From NCBI GenBank assembly GCA_030015575.1, contig CM057339.1, positions 770,490,809 to 770,554,808 of the forward strand: a stretch of DNA of 64,000 nucleotides. The letters are read 5' to 3'. The first letter of the stretch is position 1. Every line of letters starts with the position of its first letter. The notes under the pieces were generated by a model. That model saw only the letters and a program-made list of their open reading frames with translations, searched no databases and was not told the DNA's origin. The stretch is from Agapanthus africanus. Taxonomy: Eukaryota > Streptophyta > Magnoliopsida > Asparagales > Amaryllidaceae. The translations under genes and the position numbers were made by a program. This document shows, in pieces, positions 1 through 11,389 of the stretch.

Positions 1-117
1 TCGGTAAAGGACTGTAATGACTCGGAAACCCCTGTACAAAAATTTCTTGTTTATTGTATAGAAAAGAGTATTTCAGCCTTTATAGGAGTTATAAGTTATT
101 TTTATTCAATAAAAGCA

Positions 118-232
118 AGAAGCAACTTGTAGCTCACCGGTAAAACCTCTACATTGCTGCGACATAGTCTGTGTTTTCGAATCCCACCAGATCCAATTAC
201 TTTAAAGATTTTTTCTTTTTAATTTTTCGGAA
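118..232 (+). other. tRNA-like (Pol III A box/B box) segment, possibly SINE-derived
   Basis: The stretch has TAGCTCACCGG near 131, which fits a tRNA A box, and TTTTCGAATCC near 174-184, which fits a B box (GGTTCGAATCC). The spacing of about 40 bases is right for a tRNA or tRNA-derived SINE. A T-rich run follows near 210-225. The acceptor and anticodon arms cannot be folded convincingly, so this is not a functional tRNA call. It may be a SINE inside the LTR or a tRNA-like motif carried by the LTR family. Confidence 0.4.
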
Positions 233-575
233 GCTCAAGAGTTGCACGTGCAATTCACAGAGAAACGAAAAGTTTCAGAAAAAATCAAACATGCGCAAAA
301 AAGAGTAAACCCTCACTATACCACGCAGCCCGAATCTCGATACGGATCATCGAATCCCGACCACCCGTTTCTCACTTTGGACCGGCGCCGACGGTCTTGA
401 TGAATCCAAATGACTCCGTGCTTTGCACACTCGTCCCTTCGACTCCTCTTAACTCCACTGCACTATTTATCTATTTGATTTCCCTGCAATTAAACAGTGA
501 CCTTTATATTCATCATTTAACACCATTTTAATTCATTTAATCAAAATTTTTAATTCTCGAACCCTAATTCTTCAC

Positions 576-583
576 TATAAATA
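576..583 (+). promoter_or_regulatory. TATA box of the element F LTR
   Basis: TATAAATA in an AT-rich setting, followed about 30 bases on by pyrimidine-rich sequence typical of plant transcription starts. It would drive transcription of F. A sequence like a splice donor (GAGTAAGT) lies about 200 bases downstream near 776. The promoter role is inferred from sequence only. Confidence 0.5.
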
Positions 584-3003
584 CCACCCTATGCTTTAGC
601 TCCCTTCTATTCTGAAAATTCCTATCAAAATTCTCCCAAAATTTTCTAAGTGCAAGTGGAGTCAAGTGGAGTTAGCAACCAAGCTTTTCGTCGAAAATCA
701 AAGTCGTTTTCGGAGCTTCCGTGACACCACGGAATCCCCCTCATTTTCTTTAAGCTCTTTCCAACGCTACACAGCGAGTAAGTCCCTCTTCTCTCTTCTT
801 CTTTCATCTCAAACCATCTTTTAAAAACATGTCGGTAAAATGGAGTTAACTCAGATACATATTATTTTAACCTTTGTACTCCCCCTTTAAGCAAAAATAG
901 GTCAAACCAACTTTCTCACACTACTTGTAATCTTGTTTACAATCATTTAGTTTTGAGTTTAACCAAAATTTTCATGTGAAACAATCGTGTAACGAACTTT
1001 TCATTAAAATACCATGAACTTTAGTATAACCCTTTTTCGATAACTAGTATACCCATCTCTAGAATTTTCATGGGGTAACGACCTATCCCAAATGCACACT
1101 ATGGTTTCATAGCACGGTATTCAAGATATATGGTTCATTTAAAGAATAAGTTTTTCATTAAAATACCACACCTTTCAAAATGGGTTTCTTTTAATCGGTA
1201 TTTTTGTAATCCATGGCAATTACACCTCTACAACTCTCGTTAGTGGACCCGCTAATGGATGGTACGGATTATCGCACATCCTTAGGATAGTAGAGCGAGA
1301 TGCAGAACTCCTCACGGAGTATTCGGTCTTGAAAGGAAATAAAAATACGGTTTTTAAGAAATACGAATTTCTAAATAAAAACTTAATTTTGGAAAAGTTA
1401 TATAAAACCACGAATTCTTATTTTCAATAAAAATATATTATGAAACTATATTTTTAAAATGAAAGATTAAAATTTTAATAAAATACCAATAAGTTTCCAA
1501 ATAGCTAGTTTTCATAAAAATAGCATAAACTTTTAAAAGTTAGGTTCTATCACTAAAACATCATCTAAATTAAAATATATGTTCATGAAAACCCTAAATA
1601 TTATAAATCACCCTCGAGCTTTAATTTTAAACTATATTAAAGTATTTTTCATAAAAACCCCTCGAGATATGCAAAACAATATTTTAAGAACTATAGAATT
1701 AATATAGGCTTAAGCAGTATCATTTCTCTTGAGCCTCGGGGAGCCGGAGAAAGTGAGTGCTTGTCTATTCAGGCTAAATAACTTAATAAAGTTATCAATG
1801 GTAATTGTCTTGAAAAAAGACATAAATCCTGCCGTCCATGTACAACAGTTGCCGATTACTCCCGAACCTAATAATTTTAAGAGCTAAATCCGTTCACAAG
1901 TTTCTGACTTCAATCTGAATCCAAACTCAAACCAGAACCCAAAATCAAACACGAACTTGAATACTTGATCATGAACCTGAATACTCGAATTAAAATATCA
2001 AACTCAAACTTGTATACTTGACTCGACTCGACCAAACCATAGATATAACTTGATATGAACTTGATATGAATACCTAAACACATAATTATATCTTGAACAT
2101 GAACCTGTACATTTTATATCCATGGATTCGGCCAAGACCTGTAATCTTAATCTATACAATACAATACGTGGGGATAAAGGGGTAGATTGGTACGTAACGT
2201 ATATCGTGGAACGAGAGGTCATTTTAAAAGACACCTACATGAATTCACGTGTCGTTGTTCCGTGGGTTATGACAGGACCATGTATTACATGTTACCATAG
2301 TCCACGGGGTAAGATGGACTTCTCTCGTATATATGAATACTTTCTTTATCAAACTACAAACAACTATGTTAGAATAACTATTCTATACTTGTGAATGATC
2401 CTACACAATTTTACCCGTCCTCTGTTCATTTGGCTTCTATTCACATTATATATGATCTTCTCTTACTTCTTTTGGGACTTGCCGAACGCTAGTTCGCTGA
2501 CGATATTCCTTTCTGTTTCTTTGTTTGGAATGTTTGTCAGGAGGACTGGACTTTGAGGAGATAGAGTCGAGCCCGGAGGACTTGGACCAGTTTGCTGCTC
2601 AGCCAGACTACTAGCTCCTTCCAGCCTGCACTTACTTTCAATATGCTATTGTTTAGGCATTTGCTTTCATTATTGTATTTTTTATTTTCAGATAGTTGTA
2701 TGTAAAGTTGAATGTAAATAAAGTTTCTGTTTTATTTCATTACTCTTGTTATTCTTGCACATTATCATATTACTTAATTACGCTTAATATATTTTCTTAG
2801 TAAATACGTTGCGGGCTTGCCACGTCACTGTTTCTGTCTACTGGGAAATGGGGCGCGACAGATTTTGTTGGCGGCCCATGCAAATCAGTTATGCATGAAG
2901 TCTTAAGCAATATATCACAAGAATTATAAGAATCAGCAACTATACATTCCTTACATTTCAAATTTCTTAAATCTATCCTAAGCTTTCCTTTTCTATCAAG
3001 GTG

Positions 3004-4283
3004 ATGGATTCTCCCAACAACACCAGTACCACGTCAATGGCTACACACCACCACCTACCTTACCACCTCCCCCTACCATTGCTGCTCCAATTAATGAACA
3101 GACGATGCTTTTAGAAGCCATCAAAAGTCTTCTGGAGGGCCAGCAGCAGCAGACTGCTATTCTCATGAACCACCCGGAAGTCGAAGCACCTAGAGTAAAG
3201 CAATTTCGTGCGTTGCATCCAAGGAAATTTTCAAGGAAAGATAGTCCTGTTGAGGCTGAAGAATGGGCCCAAACTATCGAGGACGATCTTGCAGCAACGT
3301 AGGTACCAGACATAGCATGGGTTCGTATGGCCAAGCTCCAGCCCACCGACAATGCAAGAGTTTGGTGGAAGGCCGAGGAAAGCCGTCTCACACAACCAAT
3401 AAAGTGGAAAACATTTTGCGATCTATTCGATGCGAAGTTTTTCCCCGAGACTGCTCGCTTTGAGATGGAACAACAGTTCATCCACACACAATAAGGCTAT
3501 TTGTGAGTAAAATCAGTGGATGAATATGATGCCGAATTCATCATGCTTAGCAAGTAAAAAATCCGTATCAAATTCTGTTCCGTAAAACACATCACTATCC
3601 TGATATCAACATCTTATCAGGTTCTTGGCACACTTGATCCCGACCGATGAGATTCAGGCTAGATGATTCCAACAGGGCTTAGACCCGGAGATTCAGGCGG
3701 CTTTAGCCACATGCGACTATCCAACTCATGAACTCGCACTGAAGGTAGCACGCCGTTATGAAGCTGTGGTCAAGAAGAAGAGCAAGCCTCAAACAGCCGG
3801 AATGAAACACCCTGCTACCCAGATGATAGGCGGAGCCTCTTATAGGCCGACTTTTGCACCCAAGAGGCCAGGAGGATCATTTAACCGGTCCAGTCCAGAT
3901 TTCTGTTTCTACTGCAAGAGAACTGGACACTTGGCAAAGGACCGCAGTCGACCAAATGGCCTGTGTTTGATTTGTGGCGCATCTACTCACGCTATAGGAG
4001 CATGCTCATATCGTATTAACATAGCACAAGCACCCAACCCGCAATTACAACTCCGCAGAGGCCGTCCATTCAGGCACCTGCACTCCGCTTAGCTCTTACT
4101 GCACCAACTCTACGTGGGCCACCAGCACAGCCTCAGCGTCAATTCTATCAGGCATAGAGAAACATGCCTCAAGGGCAGAGGAATATGCCTCCGGCGAGGA
4201 GGAATGTACCGAGATGTCATGCTTTTATAATGACGGACGAGGAGGCCGAAGCCACATGAAAAGTTATCACCGGTAAATTCCCC
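3004..4283 (+). pseudogene. Decayed gag region of element F
   Basis: The gag (capsid/nucleocapsid) region of a Ty3/gypsy element. Recognisable blocks in order: an N-terminal M-D-S-P-N-N, a capsid block with WWKAEES followed by a K-W-K-T-F motif typical of plant Ty3 gag, and a CCHC-like knuckle near 3900-3960 (CFYCKRTGHLAK) followed by GLCLICG, the two-part cysteine pattern also seen in the gag of B. The last readable block resembles the gag-protease junction of chromoviruses (T-D-E-E-A-E-A). It carries several breaks and is a fossil. Element E interrupts it at its right end. Confidence 0.8.
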
Positions 4284-4799
4284 TGTTCACCGCCGAAAGA
4301 CAGGGACCGAGACGTTGGGACGTCTGGCCTGAATTTTAAGGGCAGATACTATTTGGACTTCTACATCCACCACTCCGAAGATACTAAGTTGATTTATGGC
4401 ATCATATATCGGAGGTTTGGACTGATGCGACCGTTGTAGCAGACTTTATCAGATTCCCCCTTATTTGTGAAGGGTTTTTGATTGTGGGGACGCTCTTCCT
4501 TGTAGGCGCAAGCCCCTGCAGTTAATTACGTTATCGCATTGCGATAACCACTTTCTCCTGCTCCTGCAGTTCACTTCGTGCCGTATATATTTTTGTTTAT
4601 TTTGGTTGCCCATGGATTGTATACGGAGACTTGTTTATGTCGTCGCCCGTAGGGCACAGATCAGTCCAAATCCGTATATTTTAGATTTGAGTTTAGTTTA
4701 TTTAAGGACCGTTAATTTGGTTTGAGATTAAGATCGACTTAAATATATGAGCATTTGGGCCTAATTATTTTAGTTTAAGGATATCACGGTTCATTATCG

Positions 4800-4990
4800 C
4801 TGTGTTTGGGGCGAATATTAGTTTAAGGACATTTTGGTCCAACATTCCCATTTTGGGGATGAATGTTAGTTTAAGGACATTTCAGTCCAACATTCCCATT
4901 TTGGGGACGAATGTTAGTTTAAGAACATTTCGGTCCAACAATCCCATTTTGGAGACGAATGTTAATTTAAGGACATTTCGGTCCATTGTC
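4800..4990 (-). repeat. About 48-bp tandem repeats with GGAC...GTCC dyads (element E LTR)
   Basis: Four diverged copies with a period near 48 bp, each holding GGACATTTCGGTCC or a variant. GGAC and GTCC are inverted arms. The 27-bp repeats of element C (GGACCGAAACGTCC) have the same arms with a different spacer. The period is a multiple of three, so a 75-residue frame stays open across the array; that frame is not taken as a gene. Confidence 0.75.
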
Positions 4991-5499
4991 CATCTTGCGC
5001 ACACGTGTATTTGTTATGCGGCGGAGTGAACAATGGTGACATGGAATGCGCCTAATTTGGGGCACGATCCGATTTGAGGTCTGCACATCAATTTGGAAGT
5101 GCATCAATGTAGGATGTATCATTCCCTGTCTTGATGAAATTTTACATCAAGTTGGGACGAGAAAGGAGTTGTTGGTTGTCGGGACCTGCCACCTTTATGA
5201 AGACGTTGAGGAATTACAACGACATATATCAGAGATGTGGAAAGATGTACCCTTGAACCAAATCCCGTATTTGAGGGAAAAAGGGTTGTGGTGTACCTAC
5301 GAATCGTTAGTCATATTTGAGACTAAGATTACCATAGGAGATATGGGATGAATATCACTTTGGATATCATCAATGAAAGATCATTAGTCATGTTTGAGAC
5401 TAAGATCAGTTTGGAAATCATGAGCAATATAGGCTCGGTTGATTTAAAATCAAAGAGGTTTAACCTTAGGAAACTTAGCCAATTTGGGCTGAGATTGGA

Positions 5500-6140
5500 T
5501 TTCTATACTACATAGCAGTGCTAAGCACTAAGATATACATCACTCACGTGTGTTTCACATGGGGTGCTGGAATAGTTCTAGGCATTAATCTTTTCTAGCG
5601 CTCATATGCTTTTCACGTGAGCTGCTATTATAGTGCTAAGCACTAATTTTCTCTGGCGCTCACGTGTGAAACATGTGAGGCGCTCAGATATGGGCGCTGC
5701 CCAATCAGTGCTAAACACTCAGTTATTTTGACTGAACATAGAGTGCTAAGCACTTTGCATGGCACTCACGTGGGAAGCATGCGAGTGCTGAGTATTGATT
5801 TCGGGTTCTATTTGTTCACCCTCTTTTTTCAGAAGTGGTAAGCAATTGGCTAGAGCTCTGGTGCTCATGTGTGAAGCATGTGAGGCGCCAGATTTCAGGT
5901 TTCCAAGAGTGTTTCACGTGTGTTTCACGTGTATTTCACGTGACTACTTTATTTTTGGGGTGCTGGGCTGCTTTATTTGGTGGCTGCCTAATCAATATAA
6001 ATGAGTTTTTCTTTGTTTTTTGGACGCTCATGTGGGAACCACGTGAGGCATTTTAACTCTTCTTTTGTTTGTTTTAGGCGCTCATATGGGAAACACGTGA
6101 GGCACTATAATAGTGCTAAGCACTAATTTTGCTCACGTGC
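5500..6140 (-). repeat. AGTGCT/AAGCACT and CACGTG dyad block (element E LTR)
   Basis: Repeated short inverted repeats: AGTGCTAAGCACT several times (for example near 5517, 5631, 5738, 6111) mixed with CACGTG-type pairs such as CTCACGTG with CATGTGAG. The block is in the same place in the LTR as the AGTGTTTAACACT block of element C. No gene is seen here. Confidence 0.75.
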
Positions 6141-6239
6141 ATTTCACGTGAGATGTCAAGTTCTTGTTTATAGAGATGTTAATCTCTGTTAACGACATTT
6201 TAGTCACTGATAATCATCAAGATTTCTGTTTTGAAGATC

Positions 6240-7290
6240 TTGGATCATTTTTTTTAATTGGAGAACTAAGTTCTGCTTTTATTTTATAAGAACTAAGTTC
6301 TTTATGTAGGGTTAAACCCTAATTTCGAAGGAATTAAATTCCCATAACATATGTTCTTTTCTTTTCTTTCTTTCTTTTTAACCTAGTTCTTTTCTGAATT
6401 TTTGATTCTCAAGAACAAGATCTTCCCGATGAGAATTAAATTCTCAACTTGTGTGAGACTTGTTTTGTGGATCTCCGATCCAGAAGAAAAACTAAGTTCT
6501 TTGAGAAGGGCTAAACCCTTAGATAGGTGAAAAGAGATATTTTAATCTCTGTGTTTTCTTTACCTAGGATTTTTAGGAGGAAGATCTTCTTTTTTGAGAA
6601 TTAAATTCTCTGTTCTTTCAAGAGCTCACTGTATTTTTGCAAAAACTTATAGGGGGTTCCTCTCCTTTTTTCCTCCTCCTTTCTTTTCATCCTTTTGCTC
6701 TTATTTATGGGAGAAGGAAAAGAATCAATTTGTTGAGGAAATCTCTCATTGAGAGATCATGGTTGATTTCATAATTAATCAAATTGATCTTGTAGGTCAA
6801 CCTGTGAATTTTATTCATCGTTGGATTTTTAATCTAAAGGCTCTCTGTTCAACAGAGAAGATTTCTTATTTATTTAACAAGATTATGAAATATTTTTCTA
6901 AGATAGAATTTTATTCTATCATATGAATATCTTGTTAGTTTAACAAGATTAGAATTTTATTCTATCATATGGATATCTTGTAGTTTAACAAGATTAGGAA
7001 GATATTTTCCTAATATAGAATTTAATTCTATCAAATGATCGATGGGTGATTTTATAATCACCGTTGGATCTTTGATTCAAAGGTCCTCTGTTTAACAGAG
7101 AAGATCTTTCTAGTTTGAGAAACATCAGGAAAATATTTTCCCACATAGAATTTAATTCTATCAGATGGCTTAATTGGTGATATTTTATCACCATTGGATT
7201 TTAAATCCAAGATTCTCTGTTAGAGAAAGATCTTTCCATATTAGAAAGATCAGGGAAAATATTTCCTAAATAGAATTTAATTCTATCAGA
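6240..7290 (-). repeat. AATTAAATT-type palindrome block (element E LTR)
   Basis: An AT-rich block of short palindromes with changing arms: GAGAATTAAATTCTC, TAGAATTTAATTCTA, GAACTAAGTTC, AGGGTTAAACCCT and others. A TATA-like CATAAATAAG lies on the minus strand near 6700 and corresponds to the TATAAATA of the C LTR. No gene is seen here. Confidence 0.7.
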
Positions 7291-7309
7291 TGGGAGCGTT
7301 TTAAATTGG

Positions 7310-7630
7310 GATGCCCACATGGTTTGCATGTGAGTGCTGCCAAAGAACGCGGTAAGAGAACTCATGTGTTTAACACGTGACCCCTAGTGTGGGTTTTAGC
7401 CTGTTTATTTTCAGCGCTCATATGCTTGCATATGAGCACTCACGTGTTTAACACGTGAGTCCTGTTTGGCCTTTGGTTATTTATATTCAGCGCTCGTATA
7501 CTTTGCATACGAGCGCTCACGTGTTTAACATACGAGCGCTCACGTGAGGCCTATTTGACCTTTTTGTTATTTGCTTTCAGCGCTTATATGCTTTGCAGCA
7601 TATAAACGCTCACGTGTTTAACACGTGATG
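7310..7630 (-). repeat. CACGTG/CATATG/CGTATG dyad block (element E LTR start)
   Basis: Successive units share a layout but differ in their arms: GCTCATATGC with GCATATGAGC, GCGCTCGTAT with ATACGAGCGC, GCGCTTATATGC with GCATATAAACGC, each next to CACGTGTTTAACACGTG. The matching region in C is the CACGTG hairpin block at the LTR start. Confidence 0.75.
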
Positions 7631-7845
7631 CCAAACTGTGAGAATTCTTTTTCTCTTTCTTCTCTCTCTCTCTTATAAGGGAACAAATAACTCTTAGCCA
7701 AAAAATTTAGCGGGAACAAATACTTCCCACTACTTTGCCCACGTAAGTATGTACGTAGGTGAAGAAGTACAAAGTTATGCCTGGCCATAGAATTGATGGC
7801 GTATGAGACAAGTTTAAGATCCTTGTAGCGTAAGGCTTTTTTCAT

Positions 7846-8540
7846 CTTCATGAGCCGTAAGGGTCTCAAGAAGATTTTTCTCCTTATGAGTCGTGAGTAT
7901 CTCATAGGTTCATATTCTCCCAAGAAATTGTGAGGATTCCTAAGTGTCCATCGCCTCCGTGAGTCGTAAGGATCTCACTCGAGTATTTTTTTCCTTACGA
8001 GTCGTGAGGACCCGTAGTAGTTTCTTCATTTCATTGGCATGTAACTTTGGCAAATGTGGCCCGTGGATAGTATACAAGAGTCCATCTTGACCTTCTTGTA
8101 GAGCAATGATGGCTTAGGAAACAGGTTTAGATCTGTCGCCTAAGGCTTTTCAATTTTATGAGCCGTGAGGATCTCATAAAGATGTTTCTCCCTATGAGTC
8201 GAGAGAATCTCGTAGGTGTATTTTCTCCTTAGAAGTCGTGAGGACTCCTAAGTGCGTTTTCTCTTAAGAGCCGTAACGATCTCACAAGAGAATTTTCTTC
8301 TTACGAGTCGAGAGGACTCGTAAGTGGTTTCTCCTCCTCATCGCTATGCGACTTTGGAGAATGTGTCCTGTGAATAGTATACAAGAGTCTGTTTTGACCT
8401 ACTTGTAGGGCCACAGTGCTTATGAAACAGGTTGATATCCCTATCGCCTAAGGCTTTTTACCTTCATGAGCCGTGAGAGTTTCATAAAGATGTTTTTCCC
8501 CACGAGTCGAGATGAGTTGAGAGGATCTCGCAGGTGTATC
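7846..8540 (-). repeat. Stem-loop array 1 of element E (constant loop, changing arms)
   Basis: A run of small inverted repeats spaced about 35-60 bp. Plus-strand loops are near TCGTGAGGAT. Clear members: arms TTTATGAG and CTCATAAA at 8155-8180; arms CCTATGAG and CTCGTAGG near 8192-8217; arms CTTACGAGTC and GACTCGTAAG at 8300-8324 with loop GAGAG, a perfect 10-bp stem. It lies in the 3' region of E. No gene is supported here. Confidence 0.8.
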
Positions 8541-8889
8541 CTAACGTGAAATATAGATAACCCTTTTTTTTGATAGAGGTCCGTTAGGTTTTGTGGTACT
8601 AGAGTTTTAGTCCATGGTACCGTCGCGTTGGCTGTTGTATTCTTCGATATGCAGTCTTTAAACCGCTGTTCGAGTAGCCCCGCAACTGTCGTGTCTTTAA
8701 TCCCTTCTGAGACTGGATAATACATTTTTAAGTAATCTCCATAGGTCATATTACCGTCGGAGCAAGCGTTAGGAATTTGCCATGACGCTTTTTACTTGAG
8801 GTTAGGCTCAATTTGGAGCCCCAATGAGTCATAACCGCACCTTTCTAGGGTGGGATGATCTCCAATGGTCTTTTAGGCTTTATATGAGT

Positions 8890-9440
8890 TGTCGTCAAGA
8901 CCCGAAACTAGGAATATGCCATCACTTCATTTTTTTTGATGATGTCATGCCGATTCTTTGCTGAAGTCGGGAAAACATTTGTGTGATCCCTATGGTGTAT
9001 GTATTGCAATCGAGATCTGGAGCTAGGGATATGTCATTGCTCCAATTTCTTTTGATAGTTGCATCCACATCCTGCTGAAATGAGGCGGAACGCCGAGATA
9101 GTCTCTAGGTTATATATGAACCGTCAAGACTTGGAGCTAGGATTTTTTCATTATTCCATTTTTATTTGACCCTTGGGTCTTTGTTAACGTTGCGTCTGCA
9201 TCCTGTTAGAATGAGAAGCACGTCAGGCTGGAGTTGGGATTTTGCCATCACTCCTTTTTTATTTGACCTTTAGGTCTTTGATAACGTCGAGTCTGCATTG
9301 AGAAGGAACGTCGAGCTGGAGCTAGGATTTTTCCATTACTCCTTTTTTATTTGACCCTTAGTTCTTTGATGACGTCGAGTCTGCGTTGAGAAGAAACGTC
9401 AAGATAGTCTCTAAGTTGTATATGAACCGTCAAGACTCAA
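8890..9440 (-). repeat. Diverged 100-140-bp tandem repeats, element E 3' region
   Basis: Recurring phrases such as GGAGCTAGGA, TTTTTATTTGACC, GACGTCGAGTCTGC and CGTCAAGACT come back every 100-140 bp, about six times, with indels. No coding signal. They have only a weak counterpart in the 3' region of C. Confidence 0.6.
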
Positions 9441-9589
9441 AGCTCCTTTTGACGAAGCGTGATGGGAAAATATGGTTCCCTTTCTTTCATTTGTGCCCAT
9501 GAATCGTATACAAGAGTCAATATGGACGTAATTACAGGACAGAAAAGTTTCATTTTCATTTTTTTAATATTTTTTATTTTTCCGCCATG

Positions 9590-9860
9590 CTCTATCATTT
9601 CAGATTTTTATATCGCGAAAATCATGATTGCTCAATCATTTCGGCTATTTAATTTTTTTTATTCTTACTCGCTATTTTTTATTGTGAGTTGCCTAAATAT
9701 TTCGGCTGTTTCATATGCATATTTTTTTGCTCGCTGATTTTTGTTGCAAGTTGCCCCATCATTTCGGCTATTTCATATGCATATTTTTTTGCTCGTTGAT
9801 TTTTGTTGCGAGTTGCCCTATAATTTCGGCTATTTCATATGCATTTTTTTGCGACTCGAT
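9590..9860 (-). repeat. About 80-bp repeats around CATTTCGGCTATTTC (element E 3' region)
   Basis: Units with CATTTCGGCTATTT, a T-run, GCTCG, and GTTGCGAGTTGCCC repeat four times. The reverse complement of the same unit (AAATAGCCGAAATGATGGG) repeats at 48360-48560 in element C, which ties the 3' regions of the two elements together. Confidence 0.75.
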
Positions 9861-10111
9861 GAGTTTTATTACGAATCAGGAACTTGAGATCTGATACCAA
9901 TCTTGGCATCAGTATCGCTACAATTGGAATATTGCTAGGAGAGAATCATCATTTGCCTTTGCGAGGACTTGAAATTTGATGCCTATTTAGGCATCAGCAT
10001 CGCTTCAATTGGGATATTGTCATAAACGAATCATCATTTGCCTTTGTTAATTTGGACAAAGGTGGCTTAGCAAACATGGTTAAGATCCTATCAGTTAAGG
10101 CTTTTTGACTT

Positions 10112-10585
10112 TATGAGCCGTAAGGGTCTCATAGATGTATTTTCTCTTTAGGAATCATGGGGATTCCTAAGTGATAATTTCTTTTGTAAGTCGTAAGGAT
10201 CTTACAAGAGTGCTTTCTCCTTATAAGTCGAGAGAACTTACAAGTGTCGTTCACAAAATGGGGACATTTCTTGTCATTGGTGGAACTTGGTGGGGGATAT
10301 ATTTATTTATGCCCGTGGATTGTATACAAGAGTCAATATTGGACCACTTGTAGGGCAGCTTGGGGGATATGATGGCTTAAGAATAGGTTTAGATCCCTGT
10401 AACCTAAAGCTTTTGAATCCTATGAGCCGTGAAGGTCTCTAAGGGGGGAATTCTCCTTACGAGTCGTGAGGATCTCGTAAGTGTACTTTCTCCTTAGGAA
10501 TCGTGGGGATTCCTAAGTGTGTTGCTCCTTTGTGAATCGTAAGGATCTCACGCAGGTATTTTCTCCTCACAAGCTTGAAAGGACC
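10112..10585 (-). repeat. Stem-loop array 2 of element E
   Basis: Same design as the array at 7846-8540. Best members: arms CTTACGAG and CTCGTAAG at 10456-10481 around loop TCGTGAGGAT (8/8 pairs); arms CTTAGGAATC and GATTCCTAAG at 10493-10517 around GTGGG (10/10 pairs); arms TTGTAAG and CTTACAA near 10178-10201 (7/7). Between arrays sits the recurring phrase GCCCGTGGATTGTATAC at 10310. Confidence 0.8.
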
Positions 10586-10599
10586 CTGCAAGTGTATTT

Positions 10600-11240
10600 T
10601 ATTATTTTTTTACAAGATTGCGCCCTTCCGGGTTTTCACAAGCTCGCCAGTAATCTTACTATTTTTACTCACGGCGTCCTTTCGGATTTTCATCCATGGT
10701 CATTTCGCTTGTGGATGTACCGTTTTTTTGTTTTCTTTTGTTTTTTTAACCAGTTTGCGCCCTTCCGGGTTTTCACAAGCTTGCCGGTAGTCCTGCTGTT
10801 TTTATTCACGACGCTCTTTCGGGTTTTCATCCGTGCCCATTTCGCTTGTGGATATACCTTTTTTTTTTTGCGAACGGTGAAACTCTCGAAAGTAGCTTCG
10901 TCGTAGGTGACCCATCTGTTTGCCAGTGGGACTTGGGGATGGCTTCACCACTAGAGTAACTGTGTAGCCGATAGGACTTGAGTTGCAACCTTCACCATTG
11001 GGACTTCGATTGCAATATAGATTTCAAGGGAGCATATAGCCGTATTTGGGGCGATGCGCTAGTTTAGGGACATTTTGGTCCATTATTGCCATGTTTGAGG
11101 CGAATTTTTAGTTTAAGAAAATCTCAGTCCGTTGTTAGTTTAGGGACATCTCTGTCCATTATCGCCATGGTTGAGGCGGATTGTTAGTTTAGAGACTTCT
11201 CGATCCATTCTTTTTCATTCGGTCGGGACGTTACATAACT
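10600..11240 (-). repeat. Paired 'CTTTCGGGTTTTCATCC' units and GGAC dyad repeats, element E 3' region
   Basis: Two copies of a roughly 130-bp unit (GCGCCCTTCCGGGTTTTCAC...) at 10620 and 10755 match the reverse complement of C at 47580-47690. Next, 11040-11220 holds three to four copies of a GGAC...GTCC-type unit that correspond to C 47336-47520. In C this order follows the integrase end, so this marks the start of the 3' region of E. Confidence 0.65.
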
Positions 11241-11389
11241 CATCCCTTCCGACTCTTGTTTGCTGAGGCGCTGCTGCCTGTACTTTGTATGTATGGACAC
11301 TTCACACCTCAAGCTATTTTCACCCTTTTAGACTGATTCTTTTATTATCACAACAATCAGGTTTTTTTTTGCGGGAAATACCGGGCATT

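Larger units (their letters stand above)
1..2860 (+). repeat. 5' LTR of element F (left edge outside window)
   Basis: AT-rich non-coding sequence with a TATA box at 576-583 and an AATAAA-type signal near 2717, ending in GGGGCGCGACA. If the TATA box is used, the R region would be about 2 kb, which is long but not unknown for chromovirus LTRs. No open frame here looks like a real gene. No second copy of this LTR is in the window, so the left edge and the identity as LTR are inferred. I did not recognise a clear primer-binding site directly after 2860. Confidence 0.6.
1..4283 (+). mobile_element. Element F: Ty3/gypsy Tekay-like remnant, outermost level of the nest
   Basis: The left part of an old LTR retrotransposon: a long LTR (to about 2860) followed by a decayed gag region that stops where element E begins at 4284. 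The LTR ends with the GC-rich stretch GGGGCGCGACA, the kind of terminus that pairs with the TGTCACGCCCC start seen in Tekay-type LTRs, such as element B in this window. The gag start (M-D-S-P-N-N) resembles the gag start of B (M-T-S-P-N-N). The element is broken in many places and its right part would lie beyond the window. Lineage is inferred from these similarities only; no RT or integrase of F is in view. Confidence 0.75.
4284..7718 (-). repeat. 3' LTR of element E (about 3.4 kb)
   Basis: Bounded by TGTTCACC at 4284 and GGGAACA ending at 7718 (TGTTCCC on the minus strand); next to it GTGGGAAGTATT on the minus strand fits a polypurine tract. The stretch 4310-4680 aligns by eye with the reverse complement of C at 27170-27540, including the conserved block around GCAAGCCCCTGCAGTTAATT. 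Length matches the C LTR (3.5 kb). Edges are inferred by comparison with C because the sister LTR of E is outside the window. Confidence 0.75.

Noticed and set aside
118-232. A functional tRNA gene
   Set aside because: Only the A and B boxes fit; acceptor and anticodon stems do not form.
4802-5029. 75-residue frame with a 16-residue repeat in the E LTR
   Set aside because: A by-product of the 48-bp tandem repeat in LTR sequence.
8441-8749. 102-residue minus-strand frame in the 3' region of E
   Set aside because: It runs partly over a stem-loop unit, has no recognisable domain, and no counterpart in C was found.
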